Origin: Parvularculaceae bacterium
Lineage (GTDB): Bacteria > Pseudomonadota > Alphaproteobacteria > Caulobacterales > Parvularculaceae
NCBI GenBank assembly: GCA_021776475.1
Contig: JAJFFV010000005.1
Span: forward strand, 1,736,001 to 1,800,000
Direction of reading: 5' to 3'
DNA: 64,000 nucleotides
In this document: positions 45,249 through 55,069 of the stretch, piece after piece
Layout: each line of letters begins with the position of its first letter
How positions within the stretch are numbered: the first letter of the stretch is position 1
Notes under the pieces: generated by a model
Told to the model about the DNA's origin: nothing
Databases searched by the model: none
The model's input: the letters and a program-made list of their open reading frames with translations, nothing else
Position numbers and translations under genes: made by a program

Positions 45249-46082
45249 ATGACCCACGATGTAATCACTTATGCACCACCGCCTGAACTTCAGGCCTTCA
45301 TTGAATGCTATTGGTCTTGGCGTTTTTTGCCTGAAGGGCAGGAGCTAGAGGCGATTTTGCCCGATGCATCGCCAGAGTTGATTGTGCACATTGGCGAGCC
45401 ACCTAAACGGCTGCGCGCGTCGGGCCAATGGGTTCGGCAACCGCGCGCCTTTCTGATTTGTGCGGCAACTAGATCTTTGCAGATCGCAGCGGATCACCCG
45501 ATCGACATGTTTGCGATTCGCTTCCGACCTTGGGGGGTAGGGGTGTTCAGCACGCTGCCGATGAATCAGATGATTGATGTTGAGACGCCGCCCGCCGACG
45601 TTTTTGGCACTGATGGAACGAAATTGACGGAAGGGCTCGCACAAGCGACAAACACCCATTTACGCGTTGACATCGCCAATCGCGTGTTTCGCATGATGGC
45701 GCAGCCTCAATCCGTGATGGTCGAATATGCGATCGCTCTTTCGAAATCGATAGCCGGCGGAACAACCAAGAGCAGTGATATCGCTAATACCCTCGGCGTT
45801 AGCGAACGGACCTTACGCCGTCTTTGGCGGAACTTGACCGGCATCGAGTACCGCAAATTCACCACCCTTATGAGATTTCACCGTGCAGTCACCATGGTTG
45901 ATGCGGGGCTTGATCTCTCCGCTGTCGCAGCCGAGTGCGGGTATTCAGACCAGCCGCACATGGCAAGAGAAGTCAAACGCATAGCCGGACTTCCGCCAGT
46001 CGCATTAAAAAATAGGTTGGGCGAGGAGGTCTATGCCGCCCTGTATAGAGATAGACCGGCAGCACCATGGAGCACTGGGTGA
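45249..46082 (+). CDS. AraC-family regulator with DUF6597 sensor domain
   Basis: A 277-residue regulator. The N-terminal effector domain (LQAFIECYWSWRF ... ILPDASPELIVHIGE) is of the DUF6597 type. The C-terminal double HTH is TKSSDIANTLGVSERTLRRL and LDLSAVAAECGYSDQPHMAR, ending in the usual RxxG/P region. It probably controls the divergent DUF6265 gene. Confidence 0.85.
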   Translation: MTHDVITYAPPPELQAFIECYWSWRFLPEGQELEAILPDASPELIVHIGEPPKRLRASGQWVRQPRAFLICAATRSLQIAADHPIDMFAIRFRPWGVGVFSTLPMNQMIDVETPPADVFGTDGTKLTEGLAQATNTHLRVDIANRVFRMMAQPQSVMVEYAIALSKSIAGGTTKSSDIANTLGVSERTLRRLWRNLTGIEYRKFTTLMRFHRAVTMVDAGLDLSAVAAECGYSDQPHMAREVKRIAGLPPVALKNRLGEEVYAALYRDRPAAPWSTG

Positions 46083-46115
46083 AAGTTGGAAAGTTTTAGT
46101 CGGTTGAATGTTCCT

Positions 46116-46448
46116 CTATACGATTGACTTTTGGGTGTTGTCAGTGATCTCAAATTGAACGGGACGTCCCGTTTTCTTCTGAACGATTGCACCCCGCGAC
46201 CTAACCTCACCACCTGCAGGGACATCCTCAACTTTTAAGCTGACCAAATCGCATCCGCGTAACTTACTGTCGATTGCGAGGTTGAATAGAGCCATAACGC
46301 GAGCACTGCCATCTAACTCAAGGCGTGTCCGTATCGCCCAGACCACTTTCATTTTTAGAGCTGGCTTTTGCCCTGTCAGTTTCCCAAGTGTATGTCTGCG
46401 TTCAGAAGTTCCGTTATCCTGGCTTGGAGTTTCATAGTTGGTTTGCAT
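46116..46448 (-). pseudogene. Truncated tyrosine recombinase
   Basis: The 110-codon frame contains the core-binding and first catalytic segment of a site-specific integrase (ALFNLAIDSKLRGCDLVSLK with catalytic Arg I, then RSRGAIVQKKTGRPVQFEIT). It stops before the Lys beta-hairpin, HxxR and Tyr motifs. It is too short to be active. Confidence 0.75.
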
Positions 46449-46618
46449 GATATTTCTCCTTCAAACCCATCGATTTATTTCGAGGGGGAGAACACCCGTG
46501 CAATTCTCGGGTCGAACGGCTTAATGGGCATTACGTGGCCCTAAACAGACAACCACTGCGGCTGCTGCTTTTCTCTTTTGAGCTCTGCGGCTAAGCCACG
46601 AATAGCGGAGAATATCAG

Positions 46619-47758
46619 ATGCAGAAATTCATGTCGGACAGAGATGTCGTGGCCCGGGTTCTCGGTCATATCGCAAACAACACAACAGATCGCGGAGATG
46701 AAGTGTGGCAAGAGCCCGTTGAAAATTATCGCTTCGCGCAACGCTTTAAAAGGGAACTTGCACTCATCCGGTCCGTGCCGGTTCCGTTTTGTCCGTCAAT
46801 TGCGCTCGCCGAGTCCGGAGATTATATTGCGCGCCGCGCCGCGGATACGCCGTTAATTGTGGTGCGCGGCAAGGACGGAAAAGCGCGCGCGTTCAAAAAT
46901 GCGTGCCGTCACCGGGGAACTGAATTGGCGACGGGAAAAGGATGTGTGGGCGCATTTGTCTGCCCCTACCATGGTTGGTCCTATGGTCTGGACGGCGCGT
47001 TGCTGGGTATTCCGCATGAGGACGGATTTCCGAATATTGACAAGTTGGCTAACGGCCTCGCCGAAGTCACGGTCATTGAAGAAGGCGGCATTATTTTTGT
47101 TGTTCAACAAGATCCGTCTGAAAACCAATCCGGCGCGCATGACATGCTGGCCGGGCTACCAGAGGTATTAAAAGACGACCAGTTCATTTTTGGTGAGTCG
47201 GAGACGATAGTGGAGGCCAATTGGAAACTGCACCTGGAGAGTTTTCTTGAGGGCTATCATATTAAACCTGCCCACAAGACAACATTCTTTCCGTTCGGAT
47301 ATGACAATTTAAATGTGATCGAATTTTGCGGTCCTCACGCGCGCGTCACATTCCCTTTCAGGCGCATTGAGGAGCTGAGAAACGTTGACCCGACAGACGA
47401 CGACGTGTCCGACAAACTTACATATGTGACGCATCTGTTCCCGAACGTAATACTGGCCGAACTCACTCATCACCGAACCCTTGGGATCATTGAGCCGCTC
47501 AGTGTAAGCCGATCGAAAATCACGGCCTATCATATAACAAAGTCAACAGATCATACTGGCAGAGCAGCCGCCTTAAAGGCGGCGAAGAGAGATCTCGCGT
47601 TTGTCAACGAGACGGGACAGCAGGAGGATATTGCCGCGGTCACGGGTATACAACAGGGCCTTCATTCAGGAGCGAATGAGACTTTTACATTCGGGCATTT
47701 TGAACCGGCGATTGTTCATTTTCACAAACAATTATCGGTACGCTTAACTACACTTTGA
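46619..47758 (+). CDS. Rieske-type aromatic ring-hydroxylating oxygenase, alpha subunit
   Basis: A 379-residue oxygenase component. The Rieske [2Fe-2S] motif is complete (ACRHRGTELA ... CPYHGW, residues ~97-120). The mononuclear iron site is HLESFLEGYHIKPAHKT with the distal acidic residue near QQEDIAAVTG. No ferredoxin, reductase or beta subunit gene is adjacent, so electron partners must be elsewhere. Substrate unknown. A copy of the dispersed motif starts at the stop codon. Confidence 0.88.
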   Translation: MQKFMSDRDVVARVLGHIANNTTDRGDEVWQEPVENYRFAQRFKRELALIRSVPVPFCPSIALAESGDYIARRAADTPLIVVRGKDGKARAFKNACRHRGTELATGKGCVGAFVCPYHGWSYGLDGALLGIPHEDGFPNIDKLANGLAEVTVIEEGGIIFVVQQDPSENQSGAHDMLAGLPEVLKDDQFIFGESETIVEANWKLHLESFLEGYHIKPAHKTTFFPFGYDNLNVIEFCGPHARVTFPFRRIEELRNVDPTDDDVSDKLTYVTHLFPNVILAELTHHRTLGIIEPLSVSRSKITAYHITKSTDHTGRAAALKAAKRDLAFVNETGQQEDIAAVTGIQQGLHSGANETFTFGHFEPAIVHFHKQLSVRLTTL

Positions 47759-47801
47759 TGTCCACCTTTGGTGAGTAGTCGCTATTGGCCCAAAACAGAC
47801 A
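47757..47801. repeat. Dispersed intergenic motif, copy
   Basis: GATGTCCACCTTTGGTGAG followed by TAGTCGCTATTGGCCCAAAACAGACA, starting on the stop codon of the oxygenase gene. Confidence 0.4.
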
Positions 47802-48061
47802 GGCGCGAAATCTGGGTGAAGGGCAATTATTGGTGGAAAATACCCATTCATGTCGCCCAACGCCAAAGTCCGTTCCTGGGATTGTGCGATGCGTGATTTC
47901 GCGAGACTTTGCGACAAAGCGATGAGGGCGCGGGTTGAGGCGGTGGGCCGTGGGAGAACTTGAGCGCCTCCAGCTTTGTGCAATTTCGCGAAAACTGCTA
48001 AATTCACTTTATATGGAAAGGCCGGAGCGATTTGACTGCGGCTCACTGGGGGGAGTTATCA

Positions 48062-49063
48062 ATGTTTATATTACGCGCGATCCGATGGCTTTTGATCCGG
48101 CTGGTGGTTCTTTTGATTGTCCTTGTCGCCGCCGGACGCGTTTATCAGGTGGTTTCCGAAAGGGCGGATCTGGCTGAATTCCCGGCGCCGGGAACACTGG
48201 TCGATGTGGATGGTCATCTCATGCATATTCACTGCAAGGGAAGTGGAAGCCCGACTGTCATTATTGAGCAGGGTTTGCAGGGCGTTTCTTACGCATGGGA
48301 TGATATCACTGAGGAGATCGCGCCGGTAACCAGAGTGTGCGGTTATGATCGCGTGGGACTTGGCTATAGCGAGCCGATTGGTCATCCAACGCGCGCAACC
48401 GAAGTTGCCGAGTTGCTACAGAAACTGCTGACAGGCTCGGGCATTGACGATGATATTGTTCTGGTTGGCTGGTCTGCAGGCGGCGTTTACATACGCGAAT
48501 ATTATCGCCTCTACCCGCAAAAAGTAAAAGCGATGCTGTTTGTCGATTCCAGTCACGAGCAGCAACAGCTGAGATTGACGCAAAGCGCCGAAGGCGGCCA
48601 GGACAATACGCTGGTCATTGCAAAATATCTGGCGCCGATCGGCGTTGTGCGGCTGAGCGGTTTAGTCAGAGGACAGATCGAACGATCGCCGGTCTCGGAC
48701 AATTTGAAGCCGCGCCTGATTGCGCTTTATCACCAATCGCATGTCATCGAGACGATGCTCAATGAATCAAATTCCTTTACGCTCGACACGCGGGAGCCCG
48801 AACCGCCCGCATCGCTTGGCGATCTTCCACTGATTGTGCTCACGCCGGGCATCCAATCAGGCGAAACCGCGTCAGATCAGATAGATGAGAGACAAAGGGC
48901 CCGGGACGAAATGCAGCAGGAACTGGTTGCGCTATCAACCGCCAGCCGGCAGATCATCGCAACTGATAGCGGGCACGGCATCCAAAATGATCAGCCTGAC
49001 TTGTTGATCGCATCTGTTAATGAACTTGTCGAGCGAGTCCGCGATCAACCGCGTGTGGATTGA
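48062..49063 (+). CDS. Alpha/beta hydrolase with N-terminal membrane anchor
   Basis: A ~333-residue hydrolase. An N-terminal TM segment (WLLIRLVVLLIVLVAAG) is followed by the alpha/beta fold with oxyanion loop (IIEQGLQGVSY), nucleophile elbow GWSAGGVY, and the catalytic His in TDSGHGIQ. The ATG at 48062 follows GGGGGAG; the start at 48032 is weaker. Substrate unknown. Confidence 0.85.
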   Translation: MFILRAIRWLLIRLVVLLIVLVAAGRVYQVVSERADLAEFPAPGTLVDVDGHLMHIHCKGSGSPTVIIEQGLQGVSYAWDDITEEIAPVTRVCGYDRVGLGYSEPIGHPTRATEVAELLQKLLTGSGIDDDIVLVGWSAGGVYIREYYRLYPQKVKAMLFVDSSHEQQQLRLTQSAEGGQDNTLVIAKYLAPIGVVRLSGLVRGQIERSPVSDNLKPRLIALYHQSHVIETMLNESNSFTLDTREPEPPASLGDLPLIVLTPGIQSGETASDQIDERQRARDEMQQELVALSTASRQIIATDSGHGIQNDQPDLLIASVNELVERVRDQPRVD

Positions 49064-49099
49064 TTGTTTTGAACAGCTTTTGTGAATGTCCGCTTTTGG

Positions 49100-50313
49100 C
49101 TGCGGGTTCAACGGGTCATCGCAACACTTTAGTTTTTGAGAAGAACTGGAGTGAAGCCTATGAAACAACGCCGTCGAATATATTATTCAAGCGAGCAACG
49201 ATCAGAGATTTGGGACCGCTGGAAACAGGGCGAGTCAATGAACTCGATCGGTCGTTTGTATGACCGAGGGTCTTCATCGATTTTTTCGGTTCTCGCACCT
49301 ACAGGCGGTATTCGTCCTAGGGTGCGCAAACGTTCAAGATTGGCGCTGACGTTATCGGAGCGTGAGGAAATCTCACGCGGTCTCAGCCGCGGTCTGTCAT
49401 TGCGCGCTATTGCCCGACAATTGGAACGTTCACCATCAACCATCAGTCGTGAAGTCCGGCGTAATGGCGGGTGTAAGTTTTATCGGGCCACCCGCTCTGA
49501 CCAAGCCGCATGGGAACGGGCATATCGTCCGAAGCCCTGCAAGCTCGCTGGCAATGGGTTCCTGCGCCGGGTTGTCTCTGGCAAACTGCGACAGGGCTGG
49601 TCCCCGCAACAAATTGCAGGCTGGCTAAAGCGAAGTTATCCGCGCAACGAGCATCATTACGTGTCCCATGAGACGATCTATCGAAGTTTATTCATCCAGG
49701 CCCGCGGCGTCCTGAAGAAAGACCTTCTCGATCACCTGAGAGCCAAACGTACGATACGTCGGTCGAGACAGTCGAGCCTGAAAGGAAACGGGATCGGTCA
49801 GATCAAAGATCCTGTGTCGATCCGTGAGCGTCCTGCTTCAGTAGAAGATCGCGCCGTTCCAGGGCATTGGGAAGGCGATCTCATCGGCGGGCTATATTGC
49901 AACACTTGTGGAACGTCATTCACGCTATGTCATGCTCGGCAAAGTGAAGAATAAGGATACGGAAGGTGTCGTGTCGGCGCTGATCAAACAATCACAAAGA
50001 CTGCCGCGCGAACTCTACAAATCTCTAACATGGGATCGAGGCAAAGAGCTTGCAGATCATCAGCGTTTTACATTGGCAACGGAAAGGTTTATTTCTGTGA
50101 TCCGCAAAGCCCATGGCAGCGAGGGTCAAATGAAAATACTAATCGGCTGCTAAGGCAATATCTTCCGCGAGGAACGGACTTGTCATTGCATAGCCAGGCC
50201 AAGTTGAATGCAATCGCAAGACAGCTTAATGAGCGACCACGTAAGACGTTAGAATATCAAACACCTGCCGAACGGTTCGGCGAATGTGTTGCCTCGATCA
50301 ATTGAATCCGCAG
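49100..50313 (+). mobile_element. IS30-family insertion sequence, decayed
   Basis: Left end CTGCGGGTTCAACGGGTCAT (from 49100) and right end ending TTGAATCCGCAG (to 50313) are imperfect inverted repeats (about 23 of 32 positions match), with the right one overlapping the transposase stop as usual for IS30. The element is ~1.2 kb. Its transposase carries two frameshifts, so it is inactive. The flanking bases AATGTCCGCTTTTGG and CTTAGCAGACTTTG look like two halves of the dispersed intergenic motif. Confidence 0.75.
49154..50305 (+). pseudogene. IS30-family transposase, frameshifted
   Basis: Three frames together give a full transposase: HTH region (LSRGLSLRAIARQLERSPST, ISREVRRNGG), middle (QGWSPQQIAGWLKRSYP, VSHETIYRSLF), DDE domain (GHWEGDLIGG, then [37 protein letters not shown], then [20 protein letters not shown] and [18 protein letters not shown]). 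Breaks fall near 49895 and 50090. Not functional. Confidence 0.88.
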
Positions 50314-50339
50314 CCCTTAGCAGACTTTGAGTTCCGAAA

Positions 50340-50511
50340 GTCCCAACCGCTGCATTTGTCAAAAACGCGGGCAAATAAGGTCTCAGAGCACCTTTCTCTC
50401 ACCCGTCAGCAAGGTTCGCGTTATTTGCCCTCCATGGTAGAATCCATGCACGTTTTTGAGTGGAGAGAAATTCCAAACTTTTTTGCAGAACTAAGGCGAT
50501 CCAAGCCCTGA
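50340..50511 (+). pseudogene. Possible P4-type integrase fragment
   Basis: The frame reads SKTRANKVSEHLSLTRQQGS and ESMHVFEWREIPNFFAELRR before a stop. This resembles the linker before the catalytic domain in P4-family tyrosine integrases (AMPY-E-PAF-AELR). No catalytic residues remain. Identification is tentative. Confidence 0.4.
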
Positions 50512-50681
50512 GTGGATCACCGATTAAAAGAGAATCGGGTGAAGTGTTTCAAAGTCATCTGTACACCAATCATCTGATAGCCATTTAGAAATAAAACAGC
50601 ACTTGGTTTTACCTACACGAGACGCCATAAAACGACGCGATGCACGTAAAGCCGTTTGCCGAATCAACTCGGGTTCACCAG

Positions 50682-51680
50682 CTATTCTTCACTAAGCATT
50701 TCATCTATTACATCATTAACAGCGATAATTCCCACAAAGCTGTTTACATCAAGCGAGGCACCATCTTGGGCCGTAGCAGGTGCCACCATTTGCTGTTTTG
50801 TTTTATCTAGCTTGGTGGAAAACGTAAAGGGTTGTGCAGATTCTGATGCTTTCAAAGCGGATGGTTTCGGTATATCATTTCCCGTATTTAAGTAGACCAA
50901 GCGTGAGTCTTCGTGCCAGCTTTTGTCATCCTTTTGATGGCTGTATCTAATTGCGAATTTGCCGTCTTTCCGTAAGCGGTATGTAACCCGACGTCGCAGG
51001 ACACCATCTTCATCGACTGTTTTTATGGTGTACGCATTGTCGATTACTTTAAATGCATCTGCTCCGTCCATTTTTCCAAACTGTTTTAGCGAAGCCGTGC
51101 CAAGTTTTTGCGTTGCGTTATCTTGCGCCTTTAGATACGCATGGTAGTTCATGCGTTCATTGGCTTTATCAAATTCTCCATGTAGGATGATGTTCGTTGA
51201 TACCGGATCGCTCACATTGCCTCGGGATTCACTCAAGTCCATCGACCATACTTCAGCAATCTCGGCAGGTTCCGCCGGCGTCGCGCCGTCACCAGCGACA
51301 GATGATGCAGCCGCGCGAATACGGCGTTGCGGCCTAGCCGTAGGATAGCCCAATATAGAAGTAATGGAAATGTCTGTTGAAAAATCGGTACCTAAACGCG
51401 ATTCGTCAATCCCATAGTTTTCTGAGAAGAGGATAGCTGTGCTGAACACATCAAGATCAGCAGCATTAATAAACCATTGTGGGATTGACCCATAAACGGC
51501 ATTTTCGTTTATAGGCTTGATAGTAATTGGCCGGCGGCGGGTACGTACATTTACTGAAGCGCCGTCATTACTAGCCTCCATATATGGTGCTGTTGCAGAT
51601 ACTATTGCTACGTGTCCTGATAATGTTGGAGTTGCACTGAAGAGTGCCGTGGCAAGCAAACTCGTTGTTAAGTATCCCAT
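50682..51680 (-). CDS. Exported hypothetical protein
   Basis: A ~332-residue protein with a signal-like N-terminus (LTTSLLATALFSATPTLSGH) and no recognised domain. The middle contains a short Arg-rich patch (RPQRRIRAAASS) and the C-terminal half is rich in charged beta segments (RRRVTYRLRKDGKFAIRYSH). GAGG lies ten bases before ATG 51680, favouring it over 51722. Isolated gene. Confidence 0.55.
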   Translation of the reverse strand: MGYLTTSLLATALFSATPTLSGHVAIVSATAPYMEASNDGASVNVRTRRRPITIKPINENAVYGSIPQWFINAADLDVFSTAILFSENYGIDESRLGTDFSTDISITSILGYPTARPQRRIRAAASSVAGDGATPAEPAEIAEVWSMDLSESRGNVSDPVSTNIILHGEFDKANERMNYHAYLKAQDNATQKLGTASLKQFGKMDGADAFKVIDNAYTIKTVDEDGVLRRRVTYRLRKDGKFAIRYSHQKDDKSWHEDSRLVYLNTGNDIPKPSALKASESAQPFTFSTKLDKTKQQMVAPATAQDGASLDVNSFVGIIAVNDVIDEMLSEE

Positions 51681-52406
51681 CTCACATACCTCATTTCGGT
51701 GGTTAAGTTTAAGCCATCCCAAATTTGATTATACTAACCGCATCCTAGCGTCTCGCGACAGACGAGAATCCATGACCGGTTGGGATTTTTCACAATACAC
51801 CTATAACTTGCATTTGGCAGTTTGTCGAGCACGCTTAAATTGAATGACCTTCCCCTAAGCTGCCGGTTTGATACGCTCAAGTCCTAACGATCATCTAGAA
51901 AAATTCTGAATTCTTCTGAACACCAACCGGAACTGATTGATTTATTTGTTTTTAACGGGAGCAGCACCGTCTGACTTTAGCTGGTTCTCTGTTTATGAAG
52001 TTCGGTTAGTATGTTCCAGAACTTTAGGGTTGGTACGAACGCATCCAGATGAAAGAAACACACTACCGAAAGAAAGCATAGCCTATAATTGATTCATGAT
52101 CGCACCGGTGGTTTTACGCGATTTGTGCTGGAGTGATATTTTTCCTAGTCCAGAAAAACATCGAAACCCGCCATTCATTTGTTAAAGCGGTATGTCCGAT
52201 TCTGGCGATGAATTGACGGATTGAAATTTGGCCAAGCAATTTCTGGCCCGAGACGGTTATTCGAATGCGGTGGACCGAATGACAGTTTGAATACTCTGAG
52301 CGGACGTTAGACTCGTAAATCTATACGTTGGCGCGAAAGCAGAGATAGTTTTGTCATCTTCATCGGCATAGTACGATTTCCAGGTTGGAATATTCGTGAT
52401 TGCAAA
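51681..52406. other. ~730-bp gap without recognised genes
   Basis: Only short frames occur. A weak match to the dispersed motif lies near 52175-52210 (GCGGTATGTCCGATTCTGGC). The right end carries the operator of the SRPBCC-ArsR operon. Confidence 0.35.
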
Positions 52407-52428
52407 TATATAAGTACTCACTTATATA
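52407..52428. promoter_or_regulatory. Palindromic ArsR-type operator
   Basis: TATATAAGT and ACTTATATA arms (9 bp, perfect) with a 4-base spacer, 27 bp upstream of the SRPBCC gene start. AT-rich dyads of this kind are typical binding sites of ArsR-family repressors, and the operon's second gene encodes one, so autoregulation is likely. Confidence 0.65.
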
Positions 52429-52455
52429 AGTGGCGGCTGTAGGAAGGGCAATCAA

Positions 52456-53094
52456 ATGCTGAATGACGTGGAATTTCTTCTCGGTGCCGTTGAACGGAGG
52501 GTCGTTGCGCTTGAAAGGGATGGGGCGCCGGCGCGTTCCGTGATCTTGAGCCGTACCTATCAAACGGCGATCGACGATTTATGGGACGCGGTGACGAACA
52601 AAGAACGGTTGCCCCGATGGTTCGCCCCCGTCACGGGCGATCTGCAAGTTGGGGGAAGCTATCAGGTGGAGGGCAATGCAGGTGGCAAAATCGTCGAATG
52701 CGAACCGCCTCAATTGGTTTCACTTACCTGGGAAATGTCCGGTGATGTGAGTTGGGTTGATGTTGCGCTCAAGGCGGAAGGTCTAGACGCAGCGCGTCTG
52801 ACGCTGACGCATACGGCGCACCTTTCGCCGCACTGGGAGCAGTATGGTCCCGGGGCGACGGGCGTCGGCTGGGAACTCGGCTTGTTGGGCCTGGCGTTGC
52901 ATATTGCAGACCCCGAAGCGGAGAAAATCAACGAGGAAGAATTTGCCGCCAGCACCGAAGGCAAAACTTTTGGACGGGGAAGCTGCGAGCAGTGGGGCGA
53001 AGCGGCCATCGCCGGCGGTGAAGAGCCGGAGAAAGCGCGCGCATCCGCCGCGCGCACCGCAGCCTTTTATTCCGGTGAGACTGGGGCGGTTTGA
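52456..53094 (+). CDS. SRPBCC/AHSA1-domain protein
   Basis: A 212-residue protein of the activator-of-Hsp90-ATPase-like (AHSA1/START) superfamily. Signature stretches are YQTAIDDLWDAVTNKERLPR, WFAPVTGDLQVGGSYQ and LVSLTWE. The fold binds hydrophobic ligands; exact role unknown. Ribosome site AGGAAGGG. Its stop overlaps the ATG of the ArsR regulator (TGATG), a common arrangement. Confidence 0.88.
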   Translation: MLNDVEFLLGAVERRVVALERDGAPARSVILSRTYQTAIDDLWDAVTNKERLPRWFAPVTGDLQVGGSYQVEGNAGGKIVECEPPQLVSLTWEMSGDVSWVDVALKAEGLDAARLTLTHTAHLSPHWEQYGPGATGVGWELGLLGLALHIADPEAEKINEEEFAASTEGKTFGRGSCEQWGEAAIAGGEEPEKARASAARTAAFYSGETGAV

Positions 53095-53462
53095 TGCATG
53101 CTTTTGACGTGCTCGGCGATCCGGTGCGCAGGCGCATCATCGAATTATTCGTAGACGGAGAAAATACGTCGGGTGCAATCGTCGACGTGATCCGAGATGA
53201 GTTTGGAATCACGCAAGCGGCGGTATCTCAGCATTTGCGCGTCTTGAGGGAATCCGGGTTCGCCAGTGTGCGTGCTGAGGGCGCGCGGCGCTATTACAAA
53301 ATTTCGCACGAACCTTTACGTGAAATCGACGCCTGGCTCTGGCGCTTTCGCGGGTACTGGGAGCCAAAAATGGATGCGCTCGCAACTGAAATCGTACGCG
53401 GCAAAAAGCGCCGCGCCGCGACAAAGCGAAGACCTGGTAGAAAAACGCGGCCCAACGATTGA
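53094..53462 (+). CDS. ArsR-family transcriptional regulator
   Basis: A 122-residue winged-helix regulator: VLGDPVRRRIIELFVDGENT, FGITQAAVSQHLRVLRESGF, VRAEGARRYYKI. It has no metal-binding Cys pair, so it is of the metal-independent SRPBCC-associated group. The C-terminus is a highly basic tail (RGKKRRAATKRRPGRK). It is translationally coupled to the upstream SRPBCC gene and probably represses the operon from the 52407-52428 palindrome. Confidence 0.9.
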   Translation: MHAFDVLGDPVRRRIIELFVDGENTSGAIVDVIRDEFGITQAAVSQHLRVLRESGFASVRAEGARRYYKISHEPLREIDAWLWRFRGYWEPKMDALATEIVRGKKRRAATKRRPGRKTRPND

Positions 53463-53785
53463 ATGTCAGAACGTGAATTTTGGGAAGTAAATCGCGATCC
53501 GTCAATGGCCCCCTTGTTCGCAGTGCCGACATTCGACACTCGACCATTGAACGTCCGACATTGGCAATAAGGATTGGAAAACAGCCTGACAGGCGCGTAT
53601 TGACCACTAGTTGCCTGTCTATAGCAGTCTTCGAAGCTTCACTCGGCATTGGTTCGATATTGTCTGCCATTCTAACTTAGTTTGCTCTCGGTAAAAAGAC
53701 GATTGAATAAAGTCCTAGTTATCGGTTACCGATGGTCATCTTTGCTAAAGTCCATATAGTCCGACCAAGTGGCTGGGAGAGTTTT
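53463..53785. other. 323-bp gap with dispersed-motif debris
   Basis: Contains scattered blocks like the dispersed motif (GTCAATGGCCC, GCCGACATTCGA, CCGACATTGGC at 53510-53565). No gene recognised. Confidence 0.35.
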
Positions 53786-55069
53786 ATGCACACTTCATTT
53801 TCGTTTTTCTGCGCGCTGATCATATCTGTAGCAGTCGGCCACGCCGCAGATTCGCCTGCGCCCGGTTTTGACGAGCGCCTGAATGTTTTGGCGAAAGAAA
53901 ATCGATATCGCCTCGATTATGATGGTGAGGTTTTTTCCGGCCCAGCGATGACGATATTGATCGATGAGGGCCGTGCTGCCCAATTTTTTCTCCTGGGTGA
54001 AGAGCATGGCATCGCCGAAAATCCAAAATTGGCCGCAGCTTTGTTCGCCGAGCTTTCCGGGTCGGGGTACTCGAAGCTGGCGATAGAAGTCTCACCCTAT
54101 ATGGCCAGGCAACTCGATGATGCCGCCCGGGCAGACGGCATTGACGGTTTAAAAAGCTTGTTCAAGGAGCCCGGCGGGGAGCCGGCGTTTTTCGGCATGA
54201 AGGAAGAGGCAGAATTTTTAAGCGCCGCGCGTGCTGCCGTTCCCGGCAAGGCGCCGGTTTTTTGGGGTGCGGACTATGAAGTTCTTGGTGACCGGCAACT
54301 TATCACTCGCCTGGAAGAAAAACGAAACACCGCAATTGTTGCAGAACACCTCAGCAATCTTCGTGCTGCATCTGACGCCGCATGGTTAAAGTATGAGGAA
54401 ACCAAGGGACCGCAATATATCTATAGCTTTTCCGGTGACCCCGCATTGGTGCGCGCGCTGCGCGATGTCTGGACAAATCGCGATCAGGAAACGTCGAACA
54501 TTCTCGATACACTCGAGGAAACACTTGAGATTAACAGGCTGTTTTTGTCAGGTAAGAACTGGCAGTCAAACCAAAGACGTGCCGCGCTTCTCCGAGCGAA
54601 TTTTCTCGAGCATTGGAACGCGGAGAAGAAGAAGCGCCGCAACCCAAAGGTGTTCGCAAAATTCGGCGCGTCGCATATGGTGCGGGGGCGCAGCTTTACA
54701 GAAACGTTTGATCTTGGCACCCTGATTCCAGAACTAGCGTCCGCGCAGGGTAATAAATCCTTTAGCGTATTAGTTTTGCCGGGCAAGGGTGCGCAGGTAG
54801 CAGTATTTGATCCAACGACGTTTTCTTTCCAACCCGCTACGGGAAAGGACGGTTACAGCAAAAATATCGAACCGATTATCAGCGCCGCCTACGATGACGT
54901 CATTACATTAATTGATATGCGCCCACTACGGAATATTTCGAACGGCACGTCGGCGGTCAATGCACCTCGTCTCCAGAAGGTTATTTATGGGTTTGACATG
55001 GTTTTGGTAATGTCCGGATCGACTCCGTCGGGCACGCTGGATCATGAATCGGATCCGGAATCTGAGTAG
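53786..55069 (+). CDS. Exported Ere/ChaN-like protein
   Basis: A ~427-residue exported protein (signal SFSFFCALIISVAVGHAAD). The domain resembles the EreA/ChaN/TIKI superfamily: FFLLGEEHGIAENPKLAAAL, KLAIEVSPYMA and, near the C-terminus, KFGASHMVRGRS, giving the expected Glu/His metal-site pattern. Members include erythromycin esterases and heme-binding lipoproteins; no activity can be assigned. The ATG at 53786 follows GGGAG; the earlier start at 53732 is not favoured. Confidence 0.7.
   Translation: MHTSFSFFCALIISVAVGHAADSPAPGFDERLNVLAKENRYRLDYDGEVFSGPAMTILIDEGRAAQFFLLGEEHGIAENPKLAAALFAELSGSGYSKLAIEVSPYMARQLDDAARADGIDGLKSLFKEPGGEPAFFGMKEEAEFLSAARAAVPGKAPVFWGADYEVLGDRQLITRLEEKRNTAIVAEHLSNLRAASDAAWLKYEETKGPQYIYSFSGDPALVRALRDVWTNRDQETSNILDTLEETLEINRLFLSGKNWQSNQRRAALLRANFLEHWNAEKKKRRNPKVFAKFGASHMVRGRSFTETFDLGTLIPELASAQGNKSFSVLVLPGKGAQVAVFDPTTFSFQPATGKDGYSKNIEPIISAAYDDVITLIDMRPLRNISNGTSAVNAPRLQKVIYGFDMVLVMSGSTPSGTLDHESDPESE

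Noticed and set aside
53209-53670. 153-codon minus-strand frame
   Set aside because: Half of it is antisense to the ArsR gene and the rest has no recognisable motif.
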